Shown one piece after another: positions 37,182 through 43,676 of a DNA stretch of 43,676 nucleotides; position 1 is the stretch's first letter; the number at the start of each line of letters is the position of its first letter. Origin of the DNA: Candidatus Mediterraneibacter gallistercoris (GTDB lineage: Bacteria > Bacillota_A > Clostridia > Lachnospirales > Lachnospiraceae). The translations under genes were made by a program, and so were the position numbers. The stretch spans positions 1-43,676 of the forward strand of contig DWWI01000013.1 in assembly GCA_019119745.1 (NCBI GenBank). Reading direction: 5' to 3'. The notes beneath the pieces are model-generated. The model was not told where the DNA came from and searched no databases. It saw only the letters and a program-made list of their open reading frames with translations.

Positions 37182-37835
37182 ATGAGATTTTTTATTGACA
37201 CAGCAAATGTAGACGATATCAGAAAAGCAAATGATATGGGCGTGATCTGCGGTGTGACGACCAATCCGTCACTGATCGCAAAAGAGGGACGCGTATTTGA
37301 AGAGGTGATCGCGGAGATCGCATCTATCGTGGACGGACCGATCAGCGGAGAGGTTAAGGCAACGACAACAGACGCTGAAGGCATGATCAAAGAAGGACGC
37401 GAGATTGCAAAGATCCACCCGAATATGGTGGTAAAGATCCCGATGACAACAGAGGGATTAAAAGCAGTGAAAGTGCTTTCAGCTGAGGGAATCAAGACAA
37501 ATGTTACGCTGATATTCACTGCGAATCAGGCACTTCTTGCAGCGAGAGCGGGCGCAACATACGTATCACCGTTCCTCGGACGTCTGGACGATATTTCCGT
37601 AAGGGGCGTTGATCTGATCAATGAGATCGCACAGATATTTGAAGTTGCAGGTATCGAGACAGAGATCATTGCGGCAAGTATCCGCAATCCGATGCACATT
37701 ACAGACTGTGCTCTTGCGGGAGCAGATATCGCTACAGTACCGTACAAGGTAATCGAGCAGATGACACATCATCCGCTGACAGACGCGGGAATCAAGAAAT
37801 TCCAGGAAGACTATATCGCTGTATTCGGCGAGTAG
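37182..37835 (+). CDS. fsa: Fructose-6-phosphate aldolase / transaldolase-like
   Basis: A 217-residue TalC/Fsa enzyme. Schiff-base Lys85 in VVKIPMT, N-terminal [16 protein letters not shown] and TTNPSL, and a C-terminal LGRLDDIS are family marks. The small transaldolase family can act as transaldolase or as dihydroxyacetone-dependent aldolase; next to transketolase, a pentose-phosphate role is likely. AAGGAGG supports the start. Confidence 0.93.
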   Translation: MRFFIDTANVDDIRKANDMGVICGVTTNPSLIAKEGRVFEEVIAEIASIVDGPISGEVKATTTDAEGMIKEGREIAKIHPNMVVKIPMTTEGLKAVKVLSAEGIKTNVTLIFTANQALLAARAGATYVSPFLGRLDDISVRGVDLINEIAQIFEVAGIETEIIAASIRNPMHITDCALAGADIATVPYKVIEQMTHHPLTDAGIKKFQEDYIAVFGE

Positions 37836-37899
37836 GATGATCGGCGGCGCATCCGGCGCCGGTCGGGATTTGATATAAAATGTGAAAAAGGAGAAACAA

Positions 37900-38736
37900 A
37901 TGGACAAGCTAAAATTGATGAAGACTGCCAATGAAGTCCGCAAGGATATCGTGACGGCAGTGCACAGCGCAAAGGCCGGACATCCGGGCGGATCGCTGTC
38001 AGCAGCAGATATATTTACGTATCTTTATTTTGAAGAACTTAATATCGATCCGAAAGATCCTAAGAAAGCGGACAGAGACCGTTTCGTGCTTTCCAAGGGA
38101 CATACGGCTCCGGGACTTTATTCTGTTCTGGCTGAGAGAGGATATTTCCCGAAAGAAGACTTAAAAACACTTCGTCATACAGGATCTTATCTGCAGGGAC
38201 ATCCGGACATGAAGCATATTCCGGGAGTGGATATGTCATCAGGATCTCTCGGACAGGGAATCTCCGCGGCAGTCGGAATGGCGATCGCGGCGAAGCTGAC
38301 AGGCGCTGATTACAGAGTATATACACTGCTGGGCGACGGTGAGATCCAGGAAGGCCAGGTATGGGAGGCGGCCATGCTGGCCGCTCACAAGAAACTGGAC
38401 AACCTTGTAGTGATCGTGGATAATAACAACCTTCAGATTGACGGAGCAATCACGGAAGTCAATTCCCCGTATCCGATCGACAAGAAGTTTGAGGCGTTTA
38501 ATTTCCATGTGATCAATATCGATGGAAATGATTTCGACCAGATTGACGCTGCGTTTAAAGAAGCTAAGACCGTAAAAGGACAGCCGACGGCTATCATTGC
38601 AAAGACAGTCAAGGGCAAAGGGGTATCCTTCATGGAGAACCAGGTAGGATGGCATGGAAAAGCCCCGAATGATGAAGAATATAAGATCGCTATGGAAGAT
38701 CTGGAAAAGGCAGGTGAAGCGTTATGTCAGATGTAA
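37900..38736 (+). CDS. tktA: Transketolase, N-terminal subunit
   Basis: A 278-residue thiamine-diphosphate-binding half. HSAKAGHPGGSLSAADIF, SKGHTAPGLYS and GDGEIQEGQVWEAA...NNLQIDG hold the cofactor. The C-terminal half is a separate gene overlapping by 13 bases, a split seen in many Clostridia. AAGGAGA supports ATG 37900. It interconverts sugar phosphates with fsa in the non-oxidative pentose pathway. Confidence 0.96.
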   Translation: MDKLKLMKTANEVRKDIVTAVHSAKAGHPGGSLSAADIFTYLYFEELNIDPKDPKKADRDRFVLSKGHTAPGLYSVLAERGYFPKEDLKTLRHTGSYLQGHPDMKHIPGVDMSSGSLGQGISAAVGMAIAAKLTGADYRVYTLLGDGEIQEGQVWEAAMLAAHKKLDNLVVIVDNNNLQIDGAITEVNSPYPIDKKFEAFNFHVINIDGNDFDQIDAAFKEAKTVKGQPTAIIAKTVKGKGVSFMENQVGWHGKAPNDEEYKIAMEDLEKAGEALCQM

Positions 38737-39665
38737 AGAAGATTGCAACAAGAGACAGCTACGGAAACGCGCTGGCAGAACTGGGAACAGAGCACAAAGA
38801 TGTCGTTGTACTGGATGCGGACCTTGCGGCAGCTACGAAGACAGGAGTATTTAAGAAAGCTCATCCGGAGCGCTTCATCGACTGCGGTATTGCTGAGAGC
38901 AACATGATGGGAGTGGCAGCAGGACTTGCGGCAGCAGGACTTGTTCCGTTTGCAAGCTCCTTCGCGATGTTTGCGGCAGGACGTGCATTTGAACAGGTAA
39001 GAAACTCCATCGGATATCCGCATCTCAACGTAAAGATCGGCGCGACACACGCCGGTATCTCTGTCGGAGAGGACGGCGCGACACACCAGTGCAACGAGGA
39101 TATCGCTCTGATGCGCACGATCCCGGGGATGGTAGTGATCAATCCGTCTGATGATGTGGAGGCCAGAGCGGCAGTCAGGGCTGCTTATGAGCATCAGGGA
39201 CCGGTTTACTTAAGATTCGGACGTCTGGCGGTGCCGGTGATCAATGACAGACCGGATTACAAATTCGAACTCGGAAAGGGCGTTGTCTTAAGAGAAGGAA
39301 AAGATATTACAATCATCGCCACAGGTCTTCCGGTGAGCAACTGCCTTGAAGCGGCTGAGAAGCTGGCAGCAGACGGTATTGATGCAAAAGTGATCAATAT
39401 TCACACAATAAAACCTCTGGATGAAGAACTTGTCGTAGCGGCTGCTAAAGAAACCGGAAAAGTCGTTACAGTTGAGGAACATTCCGTGATCGGAGGCCTC
39501 GGAAGCGCAGTGTGCGACGTACTTGCAGAGAAAGCTCCGACAAAAGTGATGAAGATCGGTATCAACGATACATTCGGGGAGTCCGGACCGGCAGTTGAAC
39601 TGCTTAAAAAATACGGACTTGATACAGAGAGCATCTATGAGAAGATAAAAGAATTTTCGAAATAG
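38724..39665 (+). CDS. tktB: Transketolase, C-terminal subunit
   Basis: A 313-residue partner carrying the pyrimidine-binding domain (VVLDADLAAATKT, GIAESNMMGVAAGLA, FASSFAMFAAGRAFEQVRN, THAGISVGEDGATHQ) and the C-terminal regulatory domain. The overlap with the N-terminal subunit implies balanced synthesis. AGGTGA precedes ATG. Confidence 0.96.
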   Translation: MSDVKKIATRDSYGNALAELGTEHKDVVVLDADLAAATKTGVFKKAHPERFIDCGIAESNMMGVAAGLAAAGLVPFASSFAMFAAGRAFEQVRNSIGYPHLNVKIGATHAGISVGEDGATHQCNEDIALMRTIPGMVVINPSDDVEARAAVRAAYEHQGPVYLRFGRLAVPVINDRPDYKFELGKGVVLREGKDITIIATGLPVSNCLEAAEKLAADGIDAKVINIHTIKPLDEELVVAAAKETGKVVTVEEHSVIGGLGSAVCDVLAEKAPTKVMKIGINDTFGESGPAVELLKKYGLDTESIYEKIKEFSK

Positions 39666-39680
39666 TTTTTAAATTGTCTT

Positions 39681-39717
39681 CGGGGACGTAGTAAAACTCG
39701 GTTTTACTACGTCCCCG
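39681..39717. repeat. 17-bp perfect palindrome (REP-like)
   Basis: CGGGGACGTAGTAAAAC (39681-39697) pairs completely with 39701-39717 around TCG. It may stop transcription after the transketolase, but there is no T-run on the plus strand beyond the stem. The GGGGACG...CGTCCCC form resembles REP-type palindromes of Clostridia. Confidence 0.8.
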
Positions 39718-39826
39718 ATCGCGTTTTGGCCTGTCCCTGATTGAATTTGTCGAACTTATCTGACACCAACTGATAAATTCAGCTATTTCCCTGTGCTATT
39801 CTCTTTACGACGCCGGGAAAATATCG

Positions 39827-39866
39827 TAACAGTGCGGTTTTGCGAATAACGCGGGCTGAACTGTTA
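39827..39866. repeat. Degenerate relative of the GTAACAGTTCAG palindrome
   Basis: TAACAGTGCGG (39827-39837) against CTGAACTGTTA (39856-39866), 9 of 11 paired. It shares its outer arms with the palindrome at 26967-27002. Confidence 0.55.
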
Positions 39867-39901
39867 TCAAACATCATTTATCAGGAAGGTGGAGTATAAT
39901 C

Positions 39902-41098
39902 ATGGAAAGACAGATACCAAAAAATGTTCGTCAGATCGGGAATGTGAGTGACAGCCCGAAGATATATGTAGAAGATTATGTAGATACATTTTTCGCACAG
40001 CTCAGTGAAAAGAGTGAGAAGGCGAAAGGACCGGTCGGGGCATTTCTTGTGGGCGATATACAGTCCGTGGACGATGAGGATTATGTATACATATATGGCG
40101 CGATTCAGATGCACGACCTGAAGATGTCGGGAAATGAATATGTGATCGATGAGAGCACCTGGAAACATGCGTATGAGGACTGCAAGCAGTTCTTTGAGGA
40201 CGGAGAGATGCTGGGATGGTTTGTGGCGAATCCCGGAGTCCCGCTTACACCGGACTCTTCGGTCATAAAGCTTCATAAGAAATCGTTTCCGAAGAAGAAT
40301 ACGGTATTTATCATGAAAGATCCGGTGGAGAAGGATGAAACATATTATGTGCATAAAATGAACGACTTGATGGAGATCGGAGGGCATTACACGTATTACG
40401 AGAAGAATCCGTGTATGCAGAACTATATGATCGCCAGTCGAAAAAAAAATGGGGCAGTCTCCTCGGAGACTGTGGAAGACAGAGCTGCACAGGACTTTCG
40501 TGATCTGGTTAGAAAGCGGGGGACCCGCCAGAAACGCAGGAAAGCAGGAGGTCTGATGTATGTGGCGAGCGCATGTCTCGTACTGGTCCTAATCATCATG
40601 GGAGTGGCTATGGTCAACAGTTTTGACCGCATGAAATCGGTACAGAGTACCCTGGAAGCGCTGGCAGATACGTCGGATACGGTAGAGACGCGGGAAACGA
40701 GCGGATCTGTGACAGCCGTGACGTCTGAAGAACAGACTGGAGACGGCCAGTCGGCAGATGACAAGGATGCTCAGAGCGGTGACGGACAGGCTTCAGATGA
40801 TCAGAACGTGTCAAATGACGATGCTCAAAGCGATGCAAGTCAGACAGAAGGAAAGAAGGAAGAAAGCTCCTCGTCTCAGGATGTGTCTGATGCTTCGGAT
40901 GAACAGAGCGGACAGGCTTCGGACTCTTCAGGCAAAAACGGAAGCGATGGAGTGTATATTGTAGAACAGGGAGATACTCTTGCTATTATCAGCAGGAAAA
41001 TGTACGGGGATGTGAACCATGTGGATGCAATATGCAGAATGAACGGCATTACCGACGGCAATCTGATATATGTAGGTCAAAAATTGCTATTACCATAA
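39902..41098 (+). CDS. LysM membrane protein with degenerate MPN/JAMM-like domain
   Basis: A 398-residue protein. Residues about 20-160 resemble an MPN/JAB fold: GAFLVGD, VYIYGAIQM, a WKHAYED helix and LGWFVANPGVPLTPDSS, then TVFIMKDPV. The JAMM metal ligands are not there: HxH is V108-A-N110 and the S..D end is altered, so it should lack protease activity. A membrane helix lies at about 219-239, then an acidic Ser/Asp-rich linker and one LysM domain (about 352-398, YIVEQGDTLAIISRKMYG). Orientation suggests LysM outside and the MPN-like domain in the cytoplasm. Function is unknown. Confidence 0.72.
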   Translation: MERQIPKNVRQIGNVSDSPKIYVEDYVDTFFAQLSEKSEKAKGPVGAFLVGDIQSVDDEDYVYIYGAIQMHDLKMSGNEYVIDESTWKHAYEDCKQFFEDGEMLGWFVANPGVPLTPDSSVIKLHKKSFPKKNTVFIMKDPVEKDETYYVHKMNDLMEIGGHYTYYEKNPCMQNYMIASRKKNGAVSSETVEDRAAQDFRDLVRKRGTRQKRRKAGGLMYVASACLVLVLIIMGVAMVNSFDRMKSVQSTLEALADTSDTVETRETSGSVTAVTSEEQTGDGQSADDKDAQSGDGQASDDQNVSNDDAQSDASQTEGKKEESSSSQDVSDASDEQSGQASDSSGKNGSDGVYIVEQGDTLAIISRKMYGDVNHVDAICRMNGITDGNLIYVGQKLLLP

Positions 41099-41112
41099 AA
41101 TCATGGTATAAT
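41084..41112 (+). promoter_or_regulatory. Promoter with extended -10 at the LysM gene end
   Basis: TTGCTA (41084-41089), a 17-bp spacer and TGG-TATAAT (41104-41112). The -35 lies in the last codons of the LysM gene. Confidence 0.65.
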
Positions 41113-41245
41113 GATTGCGCTTAACGCAATCCGAAGCGATATGATCGCTTTGCCCTGCTGCGCAGGGATTATACCGCCAACCCGCGGCTTGAAAAGTAAA
41201 TGGCGCTGTGCGCCCGCTTCCTTTTCTGCGCACGTGGTATAATGA
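41104..41245. repeat. Hairpin cluster bounded by 11-bp direct repeats (candidate small mobile repeat)
   Basis: TGGTATAATGA occurs at 41104-41114 and again at 41235-41245. Between them stand four short perfect hairpins: GATTGCG/CGCAATC, AAGCGAT/ATCGCTT, CCCTGC/GCAGGG and GGCGC/GCGCC. An internal ATTATACC also pairs with the right GGTATAAT. The right direct repeat gives a second extended -10 (TATAAT 41238-41243) for the DUF5711 gene. Confidence 0.65.
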
Positions 41246-41318
41246 ACGAACTGAGCCGGGGAAAGCCGTTTCAACTGAACGGTGAACCGCCGGCAAAATC
41301 AGAATAAGGGGAGTTAAG

Positions 41319-42515
41319 ATGACGCAAAAGAAAAAGCCATATCTCAGAATATTGACACCCCCGGATGATCTGAGTGAAATAGTGAAAAAAATACGCAGGC
41401 TCCGGCATGAAAAAATACGCAGGATACTTGTGATTGTTATATTGCTTCTGCTTGCTGTGTGTGGTACATATCTGCTCATGAAAAATCAGGTATACGGAAA
41501 AGCACGTATAGGGGCACAGTATACCAGCGATATCTCGGATACAAGCAATTATGCGCAGTTTGCGGACGGGATCGTGAGATATAACCGGGATGGAGTTGCT
41601 TATCTGAATAAGAAAAACGAAGAGCAGTGGATACAGCCGACACAGATACAGAATCCGGTCATCGTGGTAAAAGATGAATCGTTTGCAGTGGCGGATAATG
41701 GCGGAAACAGTATTCTTGTGTTTTCGGAAGAAGGACTGAAAGGTGAGATTGAGACAACCCTTCCGATTGAAAAAATCGCGCTTTCAAATCAGGGTATAGT
41801 GAGTGTTCTTCTCCGAAATGAAACTACGCCGACAATAATGACCTATGATGCGACGGGCAATATTCTTGCGGAGATGAAGATGTCGCCCGGCACGACCGGA
41901 TATCCGACAGCCATGGAATTGTCAGATGACGGCAATACATTGTCGGTAGCGTATCTCTATCTTGAAGGAACTGCTGTAAATTCAAGAGTCGTGTATTATA
42001 ATTTCGGAGAGGCGGGGCAGAGCAATGCGGACAACATCGTTTCTTCGGAGGAATACGATAACACGATTATGGGGGATATATTCTTTATGGGAGGAGGCCG
42101 CTCGGTAGTAGTAGGGGACAATTCTTTCGTTATCTACAGAGGGACCGAATCGCCGGCAGTGGAGAAAGAGATTACTCTGGATCAGGAGATACAGAGTGTA
42201 TTTCATTCGGATGAATATATAGGGCTGGTATTATTAAACCGGGAAAAATCCGGATACGAGCTGAGACTGTATAACCGTATCGGCGAGCAGATGCTCAGCA
42301 GGGATATTCCCGGAAAGTATGACAACATCAAAGTAGACGGCGATGAGATTATTATGTTTGACGGAAGCAGATGTTGTATTGTTACAGTGACGGGAATCAT
42401 TAAATTTGAGGGGAAGCTTGATGTGGACGCCCAGGAGATGTTCAGGGCTTTCGGAGTAAACAGATACTATGTGATGAGCGTCGATGAATTACAGGTGATT
42501 TATCTGACGAGGTAG
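41319..42515 (+). CDS. DUF5711 family membrane protein
   Basis: A 398-residue protein with one N-terminal membrane helix (about 33-50) after a very basic stretch, and a large extracytoplasmic part with repeated beta-strand patterns that suggest a propeller-like fold. It fits DUF5711, found in Lachnospiraceae and of unknown function. aggggag precedes ATG 41319. It lies between the LysM protein and CvpA, 8 bases before the latter. Confidence 0.7.
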   Translation: MTQKKKPYLRILTPPDDLSEIVKKIRRLRHEKIRRILVIVILLLLAVCGTYLLMKNQVYGKARIGAQYTSDISDTSNYAQFADGIVRYNRDGVAYLNKKNEEQWIQPTQIQNPVIVVKDESFAVADNGGNSILVFSEEGLKGEIETTLPIEKIALSNQGIVSVLLRNETTPTIMTYDATGNILAEMKMSPGTTGYPTAMELSDDGNTLSVAYLYLEGTAVNSRVVYYNFGEAGQSNADNIVSSEEYDNTIMGDIFFMGGGRSVVVGDNSFVIYRGTESPAVEKEITLDQEIQSVFHSDEYIGLVLLNREKSGYELRLYNRIGEQMLSRDIPGKYDNIKVDGDEIIMFDGSRCCIVTVTGIIKFEGKLDVDAQEMFRAFGVNRYYVMSVDELQVIYLTR

Positions 42516-42523
42516 GAGTAGTT

Positions 42524-43342
42524 ATGGATAACTGGCTTTTGATCATTGTTGCAACAATATTTATCATTTGTATTGTGGTGGGATATATCAGAGGTTTTTT
42601 GAAACTGGGACTTTCTCTTCTCTCAACCATTCTGACACTTGTTCTTGTGCTGTTTCTGTCACCTTATGTGGCGGATGCGCTGGAAAAGTATACACCGGTG
42701 GATGATTATATCGAATCCAGGATCGTAGAAGCATTTATACCGGAGATTACGGAGGAGGATCTTTCAAAGGTGGATCTGAGCGGTACTCCTTTTGCTGATC
42801 TGTCATCAGAACAGCTTGGAGATCTTAATAACCTTGACTGGAGTCTGCTGGGGATTACTACGGACGATATACTCAACCTGATCGGTGAAATTCCGAAAGA
42901 TACACAGGTTAAGGAAATAGAAAATGCGCCTATGCCGCAGTTCCTGAAAGATCAGCTGATAGAAAACAACAACAGCACAATATACGGTGAACTCGGGGTA
43001 AACAGTTTCCCGAAATATGTGGCTGCCTACATATCGAGACTGGTATTGAATCTGTTGTCTTTCCTGGTCACATTCCTTCTTGCGATCATCATTGTCAAAG
43101 CACTGATGTTTGCCGTGAATATAATCGGGGAACTGCCGGTGCTCGGTCTGGTGAACCATATTGCAGGGGCGGCGCTCGGACTGCTGCTGGCAGTCGTGAT
43201 AGTGTGGATCGCATTTCTTATCATGACACTGGCGTATACGACTGAAGCGGGAATGACTTGTTTTGAGATGGTGGAAAAGAGTCAGTTTCTTCAATTCCTG
43301 TACGATACGAACCCGTTGTTGATCAGACTACTGGGATTTTAA
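42524..43342 (+). CDS. CvpA family membrane protein
   Basis: A 272-residue protein. Two N-terminal helices (about 5-20 and 26-47) with GYIRGFLKLGLSLLSTI, a ~110-residue extracytoplasmic loop, and two C-terminal helices (about 170-200, 212-245) fit the CvpA/colicin V production family. Its role in envelope integrity is known only broadly. The long loop is larger than in E. coli CvpA. tagg-agtag precedes ATG 42524. Confidence 0.85.
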   Translation: MDNWLLIIVATIFIICIVVGYIRGFLKLGLSLLSTILTLVLVLFLSPYVADALEKYTPVDDYIESRIVEAFIPEITEEDLSKVDLSGTPFADLSSEQLGDLNNLDWSLLGITTDDILNLIGEIPKDTQVKEIENAPMPQFLKDQLIENNNSTIYGELGVNSFPKYVAAYISRLVLNLLSFLVTFLLAIIIVKALMFAVNIIGELPVLGLVNHIAGAALGLLLAVVIVWIAFLIMTLAYTTEAGMTCFEMVEKSQFLQFLYDTNPLLIRLLGF

Positions 43343-43352
43343 ATAAAATATA

Positions 43353-43381
43353 TTGACATCCTCCGGGAAATGTGGTATCTT
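43353..43381 (+). promoter_or_regulatory. Promoter of the tRNA pair
   Basis: TTGACA (43353-43358), a 17-bp spacer and TATCTT (43376-43381), about 30 bases before tRNA-Ala. Confidence 0.65.
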
Positions 43382-43411
43382 ATAAAAGTTCTTACAAGAA
43401 CATATTTCCCT

Positions 43412-43484
43412 GGGGGATTAGCTCAGTTGGGAGAGCGCCTGCCTTGCAAGCAGGAGGTCACGAGTTCGACTCTCGTATTCTCCA
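43412..43484 (+). tRNA. tRNA-Ala (anticodon UGC)
   Basis: A 73-nt cloverleaf: acceptor GGGGGAT with ATTCTCC (two G-U pairs), D-arm GCTC/GAGC, anticodon stem CCTGC/GCAGG with loop CTTGCAA, T-arm ACGAG/CTCGT. The CCA end is not encoded. Confidence 0.96.
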
Positions 43485-43521
43485 CTTGGCAGTGAAAACT
43501 GCCGAAAATTAAATAAAGTAT

Positions 43522-43594
43522 TCCTCCTTAGCTCAGTCGGTAGAGCATTCGGCTGTTAACCGAAGTGTCGTTGGTTCAAGTCCAACAGGGGGAG
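43522..43594 (+). tRNA. tRNA-Asn (anticodon GUU)
   Basis: A 73-nt cloverleaf: acceptor TCCTCCT with AGGGGGA, D-arm GCTC/GAGC, anticodon stem TTCGG/CCGAA with loop CTGTTAA, T-arm GTTGG/CCAAC, discriminator G. The CCA end is not encoded. It lies 37 bases after tRNA-Ala and is probably in the same transcript. Confidence 0.96.
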
Positions 43595-43603
43595 CTCACA
43601 AAG

Positions 43604-43632
43604 CCCGTAAATTTAACGTTTACGGGTTTTTT
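43604..43632 (+). terminator. Terminator of the tRNA operon
   Basis: CCCGTAAA (43604-43611) pairs with TTTACGGG (43619-43626) and is followed by six T residues. Confidence 0.92.
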
Positions 43633-43676
43633 AATGCCTTTTTACAATGATGAATGATAAGATATAAGCATTTGTC

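Overview
The window reads as a low-to-mid GC, monoderm member of the Clostridia, most likely Lachnospiraceae. The evidence is the origin-proximal order dnaN–S4 protein–recF–gyrB–gyrA, a secretin-less Tad/Flp pilus locus with lineage-typical partner families, a split transketolase beside a fructose-6-phosphate aldolase, and small families common in gut Lachnospiraceae (DUF5702, DUF6382, DUF6147, DUF5711, TSCPD). Genus cannot be fixed from sequence alone.

Layout. 1–6.3 kb: the 3' end of dnaN, then the S4 RNA-binding protein, recF, gyrB and gyrA, with a hairpin-rich repeat block between gyrB and gyrA. 6.3–11.2 kb: an accessory stretch with an Rpn/PD-(D/E)XK nuclease, a deletion-fused remnant of a SAM hydroxide adenosyltransferase and a UPF0397 ECF transporter S component, a DUF2975–HTH–DUF4173 membrane/regulator operon, and a BofA-like protein. 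11.3–20.7 kb: a Tad pilus operon (CpaE-like, CpaF, TadB, TadC, Flp pilin, DUF5702, two TadE-like pseudopilins, A24 prepilin peptidase, DUF6382) followed by a rhomboid protease. 20.7–28.3 kb: an orphan soluble histidine kinase, HIT hydrolase, sigma factor, murG, a DUF4367 protein, a DUF6147 secreted protein, a second Rpn nuclease, a TSCPD protein and an unknown membrane protein. 28.3–39.7 kb: central carbon and replication genes (pgi, pfkA, dnaX, ybaB, recR, fsa, split transketolase) with an AgrA/AgrC-like two-component pair and a LacI regulator. 39.9–43.7 kb: a LysM protein with a degenerate MPN/JAMM-like domain, DUF5711, CvpA, tRNA-Ala(UGC) and tRNA-Asn(GUU).

The strongest unexplained signals are two perfect 25-bp inverted repeats about 100 bp apart. 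One straddles the start of a TadE-like pilus gene (17426–17593) and the other lies upstream of an Rpn nuclease (25157–25303). Their size matches known invertible DNA switches, and although the arms differ, the spacers share a 15-mer with one mismatch. Also notable are a cluster of four small hairpins bounded by 11-bp direct repeats that each carry an extended -10 promoter (41104–41245), the MPN-like domain fused to LysM, and the gene-fusing deletion near 7950.

Pilus genes overlap or nearly abut and are probably co-transcribed. The A24 peptidase should process the Flp pilin and the pseudopilins, CpaF should power assembly on TadB/TadC, and DUF5702/DUF6382 are lineage-specific partners. The sugar-phosphate genes (pgi, pfkA, fsa, tkt) connect glycolysis with the non-oxidative pentose phosphate pathway.
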